A stretch of DNA of 64,000 nt from Nageia nagi (lineage: Eukaryota; Pinophyta), in the NCBI GenBank assembly GCA_050084985.1, contig JBITNC010000001.1, positions 102,176,001-102,240,000 of the forward strand. Direction: 5' to 3'. This document shows positions 31,236-41,345 of the stretch, one piece after another. The stretch's first letter is position 1, and each line of letters begins with the position of its first letter. The notes under the pieces were generated by a model. The model ran no database searches. It worked only from the letters and a program-made list of their open reading frames with translations, and was not told the origin of the DNA. The position numbers were made by a program, and so were the translations under genes.

Positions 31236-31676
31236 ATGGGAAGAAAATTTGATGGTCATCTAATCCCAAAAAATGAAGGAATAAATTGGCTCAATCATGC
31301 TCTTATGTTGCTAAAGAAAGAAAAATATTTTGAAGGGACACTCTCTTATCCTGATCTACAAATAGTGCTAGAAGATTTACAAAGCACTAGGAAATTATAC
31401 CTAAACATGGCTAATAAAAAAATATATTTGGGAGAATTCCTTACTAGAATGGTGGCAAAAGCAAAGAAACCTCAAATTCTAAGAGAAACAACATGCAAGG
31501 AACAACCCCAAGATACGAACCTAGCATCCCCTCACTATGTGGAGGAGACATCGATAACTCATGAGGGAAACAAAAAATATCATATCACCAAGAAAACCCA
31601 GCCTACAAATTCACCATTCGACACTAATGAAAAGGAAAATGGAAGTACTAATCTATTGATGTACCAACAAAAATAG
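31236..31676 (+). CDS. Unrecognised 146-residue ORF inside G2
   Basis: This is the longest open frame of G2. It is hydrophilic, with KK/NK-rich segments, a helix-prone middle (INWLNHALMLLKKEKYFEGT, LEDLQSTRKLYLNMANKK) and a Ser/Thr/Asn-rich tail. I see no zinc knuckle and no protease, RT or integrase motif. It lies directly upstream of the integrase C-terminal remnant. It could be a diverged gag piece, sequence brought in when pol was deleted, or a chance ORF. Confidence 0.35.
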   Translation: MGRKFDGHLIPKNEGINWLNHALMLLKKEKYFEGTLSYPDLQIVLEDLQSTRKLYLNMANKKIYLGEFLTRMVAKAKKPQILRETTCKEQPQDTNLASPHYVEETSITHEGNKKYHITKKTQPTNSPFDTNEKENGSTNLLMYQQK

Positions 31677-31732
31677 TACAATTAAGAAGATTTTCCAAAA
31701 GACTCAACATCATCCATTAAAGGAAGAGATTT

Positions 31733-32130
31733 TAAGATAGGGGAATATGTGTACGTAAGCATGCAACCATATATGTTTTCTCTAATAACTGAAGGAGAGC
31801 TAAGAGACATATAATACACCATTATGGGCCTTTTGAAATCATGAACATAATATAAAATGACCACTATGAGCTTTGATTACCCCCTAACACCAAGATGAAT
31901 CAAATATTACATGAATTATGTCTAAAGGATTCCTTGGTTCTGATATTTGACTCTTAATGGAAATACCCTCAATTAATAGTAAGGGAAATCTGGTTTGGAT
32001 CTTTGAGAAAGTATTGGACACACCAAAGAAAAACCTTTGAAGCTAGATTGTGAATGAAGTATGTTTTAAATGGTAATGTCTACCCATGGAAGAGGCAACT
32101 TGGGAGCATCTAGATATTTTTTCCAAATGA
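31733..32130 (+). pseudogene. G2 integrase C-terminus and chromodomain fossil
   Basis: Chromovirus integrases end in a chromodomain that steers insertion to marked chromatin. Here the frame starts FKIGEYVYVSMQPY (integrase C-terminal fold), continues HHYGPFEIMNI, NDHYEL-LPPNTKMNQILHEL, and then IFEKVLDTPKKNL, VNEVCFKW-CLPMEEATWEHL, the chromodomain pattern vKWkglp-eeATWE. Several stops (TAA, TGA, TAG) and one frameshift interrupt it. It is not functional. Confidence 0.82.
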
Positions 32131-32301
32131 AGAGACATAGGGAGGAATTCCAAAGAGGCATTCACTGATATGATAAAGAACTTTGAGAATCAAAGGATAT
32201 AGGCTACATGAAAGAATAAGATAAATCTTGTTGATTCTTGGATCAGCTATGACACAGGAGAAAAGGATCAAGAAGACTCTACCATAGTTGTGGTTTTTTT
32301 G

Positions 32302-32338
32302 AATTGCTTGGGGATAAGCAATTTGGGAGGGACAAACT
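32302..32338 (+). other. G2 polypurine tract with conserved hairpin
   Basis: AATTGCTT (32302-32309) pairs with AAGCAATT (32316-32323), followed by TGGGAGGGACAAACT up to the LTR at 32339. Confidence 0.8.
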
Positions 32339-32527
32339 TGTAATGTCTCTATTTTTTAGGTATTTTTTCCATTTCACCTTTGATAAATGGGAACATTAAC
32401 TTAGGTGTGATTTTGTCTATTTTTGTAGGATTTGGCCAAATGATATAAATTCCACTTAGAGACTTAGTTAGAAGCTCTAATTATGGAATAAGTGGCTCTT
32501 TATTTATTAATTATATTTAGTTGATTC
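32339..32527 (+). repeat. G2 3' LTR, truncated
   Basis: TGTAATGTCTCTATTTTTTA matches the 5' LTR start closely for about 188 bases, up to TATTTAGTTGATT. The sequences then diverge abruptly. About 1170 bp of the LTR are missing. Confidence 0.85.
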
Positions 32528-33740
32528 CTTGAAAATGTGTAGTGCAAGTGAAAAGAAATGTACTTCATCAAACTACTACCATCATTTTACCCATGATTCC
32601 ATCACTAAAATAATATTCTTATCTCTCTTTAATAAGATCTTATGACCAACATTCTTCTTTATAGTCAATATGAAACATCTACATGGAGATAAATATGTAC
32701 AACTTTCAAATAAACTAAACATAGAACTCTTTATTACCCAAAACATGAATATAATTTATGGTAAAAACTATCATATACTATAGGATGCAAAATTAGAAGT
32801 TTTAGCAAATAAATGCTAAAATGAGAGTACTTATTTAATAGGGGGAGAGGGAGAGGAAGAGGGATACTAAGGAATTGAGGTCAAGATAGAATTTGTTTCT
32901 CTTTGAAAATTTCATGAACATTTACAGCAAAAAATTAAATAATAATTCCAAATGGAGGTAACTATTGCATATCTTACCTTCCAGTTTGCTAGGAGACATG
33001 GTGATCCCCTTATGTGGCTCAAAAGTTTCAACATTTTTGGATGGTCAAAGGCTTATATAATAGTTTTCAAAAATTCAAGAACACCTCACACATATTTTCA
33101 AAACAATTTGAGGAGTGAAATATTTGGGTTTAGGCTAGGCCAATTATTTTGGCTAGCTTAACTTAAAGATTATTATTTTTCCACTAGATAAATAAAATTC
33201 ATGGGAGTGAAATAAAGATAACTAAGGTGTTTTATAATTTTTGTAACAAATTAAGATATTAAAATATTTTATTTTATTTTTCCTTCCAAGCATTAATTCA
33301 TCATGCTAATTAAATAAATACACCAAAACATTGTTGTACACATTATTACCTAAAGAGCTCGCCCATCCTATAGAGTAAATTTTCTAGTGCAAACAAAACA
33401 TCACAAGGGTCATTCTTCATGTACACCAAGCATTATGAAATGCATCTACATAATTTATGATGACCCTTATGGGCTATCAATGATTCAACAACCAATCATC
33501 TCCTCATACCTACATGTTTTTTCTCGTGACCAACTCATCTTTGGTTCACTCGATTCTCCAATATGACTCTCCCACTGAGTCTATCTATAATTTGCATCAA
33601 AAAATAATCTCAAAGCCAAAATCAATTTGATAAAAACATCTTACATAACCATGTAAAATTTAGCATATCACATAATTGATCCAAATTTATTTCAAGTACC
33701 TTGAAGTAAACAGGGTCATACCAAGTGCATAATGGATGGG
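32528..33740. other. No recognised feature
   Basis: AT-rich sequence with a short purine run (about 32840-32865, GGGGGAGAGGGAGAGGAAGA). The 69-codon ORF at 32952-33161 has no supporting evidence. Confidence 0.45.
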
Positions 33741-33744
33741 TCAT

Positions 33745-34340
33745 TACAAATATAGCACAAGTAGTAGGAGTTGTAAGTTGGTTTATGAACAATCTAGGAA
33801 ATAGTCATTGGGCAGCAGTTAAGTAGATTCTTAGGTATTTGAGGGTACTTTGTGTTTTGGAGGTTGTAATGCTTGTTTGCAAAGTTATGTTAATTCAAAT
33901 ATGGAAGGTGATCTTGATGGGGGGAGAAGAACTACAAGTTATATCTTTACCATTAATGGTACAACAATTAGTTGGATCTCTAAGCTTCAATAGATTGTAG
34001 CTCTTTCAACCATTGAAGTTGAATATGTTGTTGTTATATAGGCTAGTAAGGAGTTGATTTGGTTAAAAAGATTGTTAGAGGAATTAGGTAATATACAAGA
34101 AGATGCAAAGCTATGGAGTGATATTCAAAGTGTTATCCATCTTGCAAAGAAAAAACCTTTCATTTGAGAACCAAGCACATCGAACTTTAGCACCACTTCA
34201 TTCAATTAACATTGAAGGATGGTTCAATAAAGTTGGGGAAGATTCATACTTCACAAAATCATGTAGACTTGTTCACTAAATTTGTAATAAAGGAGAAGTT
34301 GGGCTTTTGCTCAACTTTAATTAGCCTTAAAGAGTAAAAT
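33745..34340 (+). pseudogene. C3 copia RNase H fossil
   Basis: RNase H of a different copia family. The first frame reads IAQVVGVVSWFMNNLGNSHW and ILRYLR, then, after a shift, GDLDGGRRTTSYIFTINGT, ISWISKLQ-IVALSTIEVEY and ASKELIWLKRLLEELGNIQE, then SDIQSVIHLAKK. The catalytic IEVEY region survives, but the D of the usual DSQSA motif is followed by I and the frame is broken by several stops. It ends VIKEKLGFCSTLI just before the PPT and LTR. Confidence 0.85.
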
Positions 34341-34407
34341 TCAATATGAAAAGCTTTCAACCCCTTTTGCAGTGTGGTGTAGTGGAATCAAACTCTAAGT
34401 GGGAGAT

Positions 34408-35058
34408 TGTTGAGTATAGAGCTTGAATTATGGGCCCAGTTTGAATCTCTGACTCTATTTCCCATCAATCCTCAAAGGGCCAATCTTAGAGGGATCAATA
34501 GATTGATCAACCAATATATATGTCAATCAATGATGGGGCATTTTGGGTATTGAAGTATTAATTGGTATGCTAGAGGTCAATCAAGAGATGATAGTATGTT
34601 TGATGCAAGCCAATAAGAAAATATAGAGCATTAAATTCCATTTTGGAAGGTCAAAATCACACCTCATCAAGCCTTAATTTCATAGTTGAGGGTATTCAAG
34701 ATAAGACTTTATCCCATAGATTCCTTGATCAATCTGGGTTTGAATGTGAATGGTAGCTCTCCTATAAATTAAGGGGTTTAGATTGAGGTTGTAATGTAGT
34801 TTTGTGAGCTTATAGTTTGTGATTTTGATGTTCTAGGTTTTGAGAGTTTGAGAGATTTGTAGTGAGGTTATGATTGTACTCCAAAGGAAGGGTTTGTGGT
34901 AAGTTTATATTGTTAGTTTATTTCCTAGAGCACTTGGAAGGTTGATGAATACAAGGGTTGAAAGCTTCTCCATGGATGTAGCCCATATTGGGTGAACCAT
35001 GTTAATCTCTTCCCTCTCTTTTTTGTGTGTTTTTTTATTATTTTTTATTAGTATTCTC
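34408..35058 (+). repeat. C3 3' LTR
   Basis: It starts TGTTGAGTATAGAGCTTG right after the PPT AAGTGGGAGA. The TATA box (CCTATAAATT) is at 34761-34770. GATGTAGCCCATATTGGGTG is at 34975-34994. The end at ATTCTCA (35058) is my best guess. The G3 LTR begins 25 bases later. Confidence 0.75.
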
Positions 35059-35082
35059 AATGTTTTTTTTCAAGGAGTAGGA

Positions 35083-36206
35083 TGTGATGAGTCATTTTTG
35101 AGCTTAATCCTCAAACATGCCTTAGGAGAGGGATGTTTGGATTCCAACCTTCAAACTAGCTAATCAAGCTCAAAATTGCATAAGTATTTCAATGTCTAGC
35201 TAGGATTGATAAATTTTAAAATGATATTCTAAAAATTCACACACAAACCTAACATCCATGTAGATAAGTAAAAATGGATCTTAAACTATGAAAAATACAC
35301 TTCCAAATCTAATGTCCCAATTATAGAGTAATTAGTAACTTTGATAATGTAAAATACCTCTGTAATTGCAATAACCCAATCAAGAAGCAAGAATACACTG
35401 AACAAGCATGTAATTCCCCTAGTATTACAACATACCAATCAAGGAGCAAAAAGTAAACAACTCAAAATTCACCCTAGATGCAACATCCTAGTTTGGGAGC
35501 ACAAATGATACTCAAATAATGCAAAAACTACTCCACCATCAAATTTCTAATCATAAAGAGATAAATAACAATATTTTTTTTATAATAGAATGTAATTATA
35601 TTGAATATATCAAGAGTAGAGAAATTACACTATTTTGTCAACCAATGAAGATTATACCAAGATTGTATCCTTTTGGGTTATTTTGGATGGCTCCAAGGCC
35701 TCACCAATCCTAGAAGTAGTGAGGCAAGATCAAGTCTTCTTTGTAGCAACTATGATTGAACTAACAATGTTCCTCTAAATATGGATAGAATAAGTTTGAA
35801 GGTAGCCTCCTCTCCCTCTAATGCCTCAAATGTAAGTTGCCACATACATGAAAAGGGTAGAGCCTCCACTCAATCCATAATAATAGGGTTTATAAATAAA
35901 TTCAACGTATCTCATAATGGTTTTGAGTTCTCCTTTTATACATAAGGATGATCATTTTCTAATCTTACCTTAGGATGATCCAACGATGGAGAGATGTGAT
36001 CTGTGTGCTCCTATATGGAATGATCAAGATGGTAAGCCTTGGGATAAGTGTAATCACATCCAAAGGTCTAGAAAAGCCAACATCCAAGAGCAAGTGATTT
36101 CAAAGTGCCTTATGATCAACATCATCGATCCATGTGTGCATGTAGCCAATGTACAGTGTTGGGATCTTTTAAATCCCAATGTCCATGTTCTAGGGTCATT
36201 TACTTA
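35083..36206 (-). repeat. G3 3' LTR, first part
   Basis: It begins TGTGATGAG, the reverse complement of the end of the G2 LTR. It runs through text that matches G2, for example GATGGAGAGATGTGATCTGT against the reverse complement of 28650-28680. It is cut by C4 at 36206. The 36202-36206 bases (ACTTA) form the left target duplication of C4. Confidence 0.85.
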
Positions 36207-36688
36207 TGAGAGAATTGAACTATAACATGAACAACTTTAAAATCCCAAGATCACATGAAAGCTCACAATGCACATCTAACAACTCACAAAGATAACACAA
36301 GATGTAAGTGGTTCCTCCAATTAGGAGTACATCAACTAACTAGATCTCTCTTCTTAACAAATATGAACTCTTACAATCCTTCTACTCTTTTTTCCTAACC
36401 AATATCCTATAGCATAACTTTACTCTACAATTGGTGTGATCATAAATAGGGAGCCTTCTATTTATAGGCCAAAATCCCTCTTTAGATAATCCTTTTATGC
36501 AATGTACAAAAGTATGACATGCACATCCTTTTACCTAAGGGGCATGCTCATGACATGGAGTGTAAAAAAAGTTACATTATCATATTCATTTAAATACTTA
36601 AGGTATCAAATGATACCTTTAATTATTAGTGAACATACATAAAATATTATAACAAAACCTTTACAATAATGCATTATACATTCCAACA
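36207..36688 (-). repeat. C4 3' LTR
   Basis: In sense it starts TGTTGGAATGTATAATGCAT and ends CAATTCTCTCA. TATAAATA (sense) is at 36459-36466. It is homologous to the C1 3' LTR. Confidence 0.92.
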
Positions 36689-36697
36689 CTCCCGCTT
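36689..36697 (-). other. C4 3' polypurine tract
   Basis: AAGCGGGAG in sense directly at the LTR. One purine of the C2 version has become C. Confidence 0.8.
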
Positions 36698-37394
36698 AAT
36701 GCAATATTGGGATAGAGTGAATAAGAGAGAAGAAAGAGAGAAATTAAGAGAGTTTTTCTCTAAATAGATACAATGGAGATAAGAACTTTTTACATATTTG
36801 TGAAGTAATAAAGATCTAGTTTGAACTCACTAATTTTCTAAATACAATTATTAATCACAACCAATTTTAATGTACATGAAGTAGTTATCCAATTAGAAAT
36901 CATGAAGAGTCTATAAGAGCCTGCATACTTAAGGTAAGTAACTTGCAATCTCAAAGGAACTTGCAAGTCATAAGTAGCTCAAATAACAAGATCAGTTAGA
37001 TGCAACATATTCATATCAACAAAGATAGATGAATCACATAGATGCCATCATGAACTAATCAATGGTGCATTATAAGTCATCATGAAGATGCCATACCAAA
37101 AACTTATAGTCACCTGCTATATATCAAACATGTGTTGATTACAAAATAGGACATGCACATACAATTTCTTCACATATGGATAACTAAATAGTGCTAAAAG
37201 ACACATAAAAGTTTTTCACATATGGATAACTAAACAGTGCTAGATTGATCAATCTTTTTACTTTTTAAAATTTTGTACAAGTTTTTCATGTAGAGAAAAC
37301 TTACCATGAAGGCGTACAACAAAATCAACACTATATAGCACAAAATCCTCTTAAGGGTGAAGTTATCATCATAAACATGAATTCAACACAAAAA
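36698..37394 (-). other. C4 3' non-coding region with degenerate hairpin units
   Basis: Homologous to the array region in C2 but not tandemly expanded. A full unit at about 37275-37320 has AAGTTTTTCATGTAGAG followed by AAAACTT, so the stem is kept. Two shorter units around 37147-37180 and 37208-37238 pair AGTTTTTC or TTC with GGATAACT. Two polypurine tracts (37405-37414 and the 3' one) frame the region. Confidence 0.65.
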
Positions 37395-38290
37395 TTCAAA
37401 CTTTACTCCCCCTTGAAGGTAACTTCACCAACCTGATAGCATCCCTAAGCTTACAAAACTAAGCTTCTAGAAAGGGCTTGGTGAATAAATCAACAAAATT
37501 TAAGGTAGATGGACAATACTCTAGGTGTATGATGCCATCAAGAACATTCTCCTTAATAAAACGGGCATAGATTTTTACATATTTTATTTTCTAATGGAAC
37601 ATTGGATTCTTAGCCAAATAAATAGCTGATTGATTATCTGAAGAAATCAAGGATGAGTTACCTTGCTCATACCTAATTTTTTTTAAAAGATGCCTTAGCC
37701 AAATAGCTTCCTAAGCTACAAAAGACATGGTATGATATTTGATTTCTATAATGGAAAGAGAAATAGTAGGCTACTTCTTGGAAGCTCAAGAGATAGCATC
37801 TAAACCAATGCTAAACACATATGCAGAGGTTGATTTCCTATCAGCTATATCTCTTTCATAGTCAAAATCTTAGAATCCAAAGAGAACAAACAAGGGAAAC
37901 TTAGAGTACTTGAGAGCAAGATCCTTAATCCTTGCAACATACTTCAAGATTTGCTTAACAACATTGAGGTGCTCAGCATATGATTTTCATATGAATCGTG
38001 TCATTAGATTCACTACAAAGGTAATATCTAGCTTAGATATAGTTAAATACAAAACACTAGCAATTAATTACTTATAAGCTGTAGCATTAGCTAACTAAGA
38101 GTTGGAGCTCAAAGAAATAATGATCCTAGAAGAGACTAGGATTGTAAGATATCTACACTCTTCCATTCCAAACTTCTATAAGATGTATGATATATACTTA
38201 GATTGACTAAGATAAGTATAATCTTTGTATTGATACACTTGCATTCCAAGATAGTAGTGCAAGAGATCAAGATCAATCATTTCAAATGTT
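37395..38290 (-). pseudogene. C4 RNase H and end of RT, fossil
   Basis: This region contains the RNase H part that C2 has lost (37602-37817), including the text around SWASKK and the DNQSA-like region, all with stops. It ends at the purine tract AAGGGGGAGT (37405-37414). At the RT/RNase H junction the reading is ATAYK-TAA-LIA, so the stop sits at the same codon as in C1 and C2. Confidence 0.8.
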
Positions 38291-38890
38291 ATCTTAAATT
38301 GGATATGCACTCTTGAATGATTTCATCATTATTTCTAGTTATCAAAAGATCATCCACATAAAGGAGAATCAAGATCACATCTTTTTTTTTATTAAGCACA
38401 TATAGATAAGAGTTAGAAAAACACTTAGAAAAACTAATATTTGTAAAATACCCTAAAATCTTCTTGTACCAGGATCTAGGTGCTTGCTTAAGTCCATATA
38501 ATGACTTCTTTAGCTTGCACATAAAAGACTCTTTTCCTTCCATAATAAACCCTTCTAGTTGAATCATAAAGATTTCTACATCTAAGTCACCATTGAGAAA
38601 TACACTCTTGATGTAAGTTGAAAAACTTTCCATCCTTGAGCTACAAAAAGAGTAAGGATAATATTGATAGTAGATATTTTTTTTATGAGATCAAAGGTTT
38701 TCTCATAATCTACATCATATTTTTGAGCAAAATTTTTGGCTACTAACCTTGCCTTATATTTCTCAATATCTCTAATTGAATTGAACTTGACCTTGTAGAT
38801 TCACTTATTACCAATCACATTCTTCATATTAAAATAAGGAATCAAGTCCCAAGTTTTATTTTTCATAAGTGCCTCATACTCCACTTTCAT
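38289..38890 (-). pseudogene. C4 reverse transcriptase fossil
   Basis: The open piece 38289-38633 reads SVFLNGDLDVEIFMIQ, YGLKQAPRSWYKK and LLYVDDLLITRN, with YVDD intact. Upstream, KWIYKVKFNS and ARLVAKNFAQ-like text appears with stops and shifts. The residue at C2's stop 5350 is Glu here. Confidence 0.88.
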
Positions 38891-40222
38891 AGCTTCCATC
38901 TAGCATTCATGTTTAGAATATTCTTTGAAATTTGAGAGCTTATGCTTGTTGTCATCTTAGCAAATAAGGATTTATTCAAGGTCAAGCTCCTTGTTACCTT
39001 TTTTGTTAGAGAATTTTTTTCTTGAGTTGACTTATCTACATCAATATCTAACCAGCTAGATGAAACTGAAGAGTCCTTTAGATCATCAACATCCTCATTA
39101 AAAGTAGATTCTTTAAGTTCATTGAATATTACATCCCTTGAAATAAACATAACTTTGTAGGATGGAGAGTAGACCTTGTAGCCTCTATTTTGATTATTAT
39201 AACCCATAAAGATGCATTTTTTAGCTCTTTTATCTAACTTCTTTTTTTTTCTCATAAATAATGTAGGAGAATGCTTCACAACCAAACACCCTAAGGTGAG
39301 AAATGTTAGGTTTTATTCTTGACCATGCCTCAAAAGGAGTTTCACTTTAAATAATTTTTATAAGACACCTATTCAAAATGTAAATAGCAATGCTCATAGC
39401 TTTACCCCACATGAAATTAGGAAGATTACCTAGCATGCATCTAACCATATGCATAATTATTCTATTTTTCCTTTCAGCAACACCATTCTGCTAAGGAGTG
39501 TATGGAATTGAAAACTACCTTTTGATTCCATACTTAGCATAATAGTCCTTGAACTCATTATTGTTATAATCACTTCCATTATTTGATCTCAACATCTTGA
39601 TTTTAAGGTTAATTTGATTCTCAACAAAGGTCTTAAAAATCTTAAAACTCTTAAAATTTTGATCTTTATGTTTAAGTAGATACCCAAAGGTCATCCTATT
39701 AGAGTCATCAATGAAGGTCAGAATATAAGATGCTCCTCCAAGTGACTTAGTCTAAAATGGACCCATCAAATCTGAATACACAAGTTGAAGAGGTTGAGAT
39801 GCTCTTGTTGCCTTATCTTTTTCAAACTTTTATCTATGCATCTTGCCAAGAGAGCACTTCTCACATAAAGTAATCGAAGAAGAAATTGAAGGTAAACCTT
39901 CCATAAATTTTTGGTTTTTCATGACTTGAATACTCTTGTGGTTAAGATTTTTTAAACAATGGTGTTAAAAATTACCTTTAAAACACATAGTAGAAGCAAG
40001 ACACATCTTTGATAAAATTTGATCCATGATGTAGAGGTTATCTTTTATAGATCCTTTAACCAAAGTGGCAAGTCTTTCTTTAATGCACTAGGATTGAGAG
40101 TCAAACTCAAAAGAGTACCCTTTTCTAGCAACTTAGATCATGGAGAGAAGGTTCATCCTTAACTTAGGAACATAGAGAATATTTTCAAGAGCTTTTCCAT
40201 GAATCAGTACACTTTTAATTCC
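38887..40222 (-). pseudogene. C4 integrase fossil
   Basis: The HHCC-finger region (LCEKCSLGKMHR at about 39840), rve core (LVYSDLMGPF, then RSNNGSDYNNNEF) and NGVAERKN are readable in broken frames. The C-terminal open piece (38887-39285) reads KKLDKRAKKCIFMGYNNQNR and VMFISRDVIFNEL. Where C2 has TGA TAA, C4 has AGG TAG, so the second stop is at the same codon. The second catalytic Asp has become Asn (RSNNG). Confidence 0.82.
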
Positions 40223-40600
40223 TTAGACTTCATGGGTAGAGTTATCACCTATCACAACTGCATCTTTTTTATACATGTGAAAGTTCTCAAACTTTTTCTT
40301 TTCAAAGCATAGGTGATTAGTGCAATCAAAATCAATAATATAATTAAATGAAAAAGAGTGAGACATGGAGTAAAGTGCCATAGCAAAACTAACATGAATA
40401 TTTTTATTTCCTTTAAAGTTATTTATATTTTCATTACCTTTGAGTTGTTCCTTCTTTTTCTTTTTATAGCAATCAACTTCTTTGTGACTTTGGATACCAT
40501 AATACTTACAATTACCATAAAAACTTTTATTAAGATAAAGATAGTTTGCTTTGCTTTCTCCATCTCTTTGCTTGGAGTTGTTGTTGTTGCCATTGCTCAT
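40223..40600 (-). pseudogene. C4 nucleocapsid and protease fossil
   Basis: The zinc knuckle reads CKYYGIQSHKEVDC, so the second Cys of the CCHC set is Tyr. The protease active site reads YIIDFDCTNHLC where C2 has VDTGC. An Asn-rich stretch (MSNGNNNNSKQRD) precedes it. Confidence 0.85.
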
Positions 40601-41345
40601 GTTGTTGTTCTTATTGTTACCATTATTTCTGCTACTGATGTAGCCATTACCTCTTTTCTCAAACCTTTTAGAAGAAGAAAGATAAGATTTTTTTTATGGT
40701 TGAACTTCTTTTTAAAAAGAGTTTTGGTTGCTCTAAAAGTAATGTTATTATCCTTAGGAGAAGAGATCAACCTTTTATTATTAAAAATTTTCTCATGCTT
40801 CAATAGGTACTTAGAAAGGTTTTTAAAGGAGAAGATTTCTTCTTCATTATCAAACTTTATTTCCATAACCATCACAAAGTTTTCAAACTCTAAAGAAAGG
40901 CTTTGAAGAATGATAAAAACTATAAACTCATCATTGATACAATTGCACCCATATGAAACAAGTTGGGTCCTTAGGTCAATAATTTTGTTCAAGTAGATAG
41001 CCAGATTTTTATCTTCCTTTTGATGAAATTGAATCAAATTTTGAAGAATGGTAAACCTCTTTGAAAATTTTGAATTAAGATAGATTTGCTTAAGCTTATC
41101 CCAAGCTTCCTTTATTGAGGTTGAAGAGGAAATCATTAGGAGCACATCATATAAAATTGCATGGTAAATCATAATGATTGCCAACTCATTCTTTGTATTG
41201 TAAACCTCTAGTGCCTTCTCATCTATAGAAGGTACAAATTTTTCATTCATTATTTGCCAAAGCTTCCTTACTTGCAATTCAACTCTCATTTGAGGTTCTC
41301 AAATCCTAAAGTTGAAACTATCAAGAATATGTTTGGATAAAAAGG
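40597..41345 (-). pseudogene. C4 gag fossil
   Basis: A long open piece (230 residues from 41289) reads VRKLWQIMNEKFVPSIDEKA, LMISSSTSIKEAWDKLKQIY, KRFTILQNLIQFHQKEDK and INDEFIVFIILQSLSLEFEN, the plant copia gag (UBN2-like) pattern. The true N-terminus extends further (NFRI-EPQ) with a stop. This copy keeps the 20 bases that C2 has lost near 8007. Confidence 0.88.

Larger units (their letters stand above)
28036..32527 (+). mobile_element. G2: chromovirus (Ty3/gypsy) derivative retaining only the pol 3' end
   Basis: G2 has a complete 5' LTR (28036-29394), an exact PBS, an internal region of about 2.9 kb, a PPT, and a 3' LTR truncated after about 190 bp. The only recognised domains are the integrase C-terminus and a chromodomain (31733-32130). 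Gag-protease-RT are not recognisable, so most of pol was deleted before or after insertion. It complements G1 and G3, which keep only the gag-protease end. Confidence 0.82.

Noticed and set aside
31682-31864. 60-codon minus-strand ORF
   Set aside because: Antisense to the integrase C-terminal remnant of G2.
40358-40906. 182-codon plus-strand ORF
   Set aside because: It lies antisense to the C4 gag and nucleocapsid reading frames, which match a known family.
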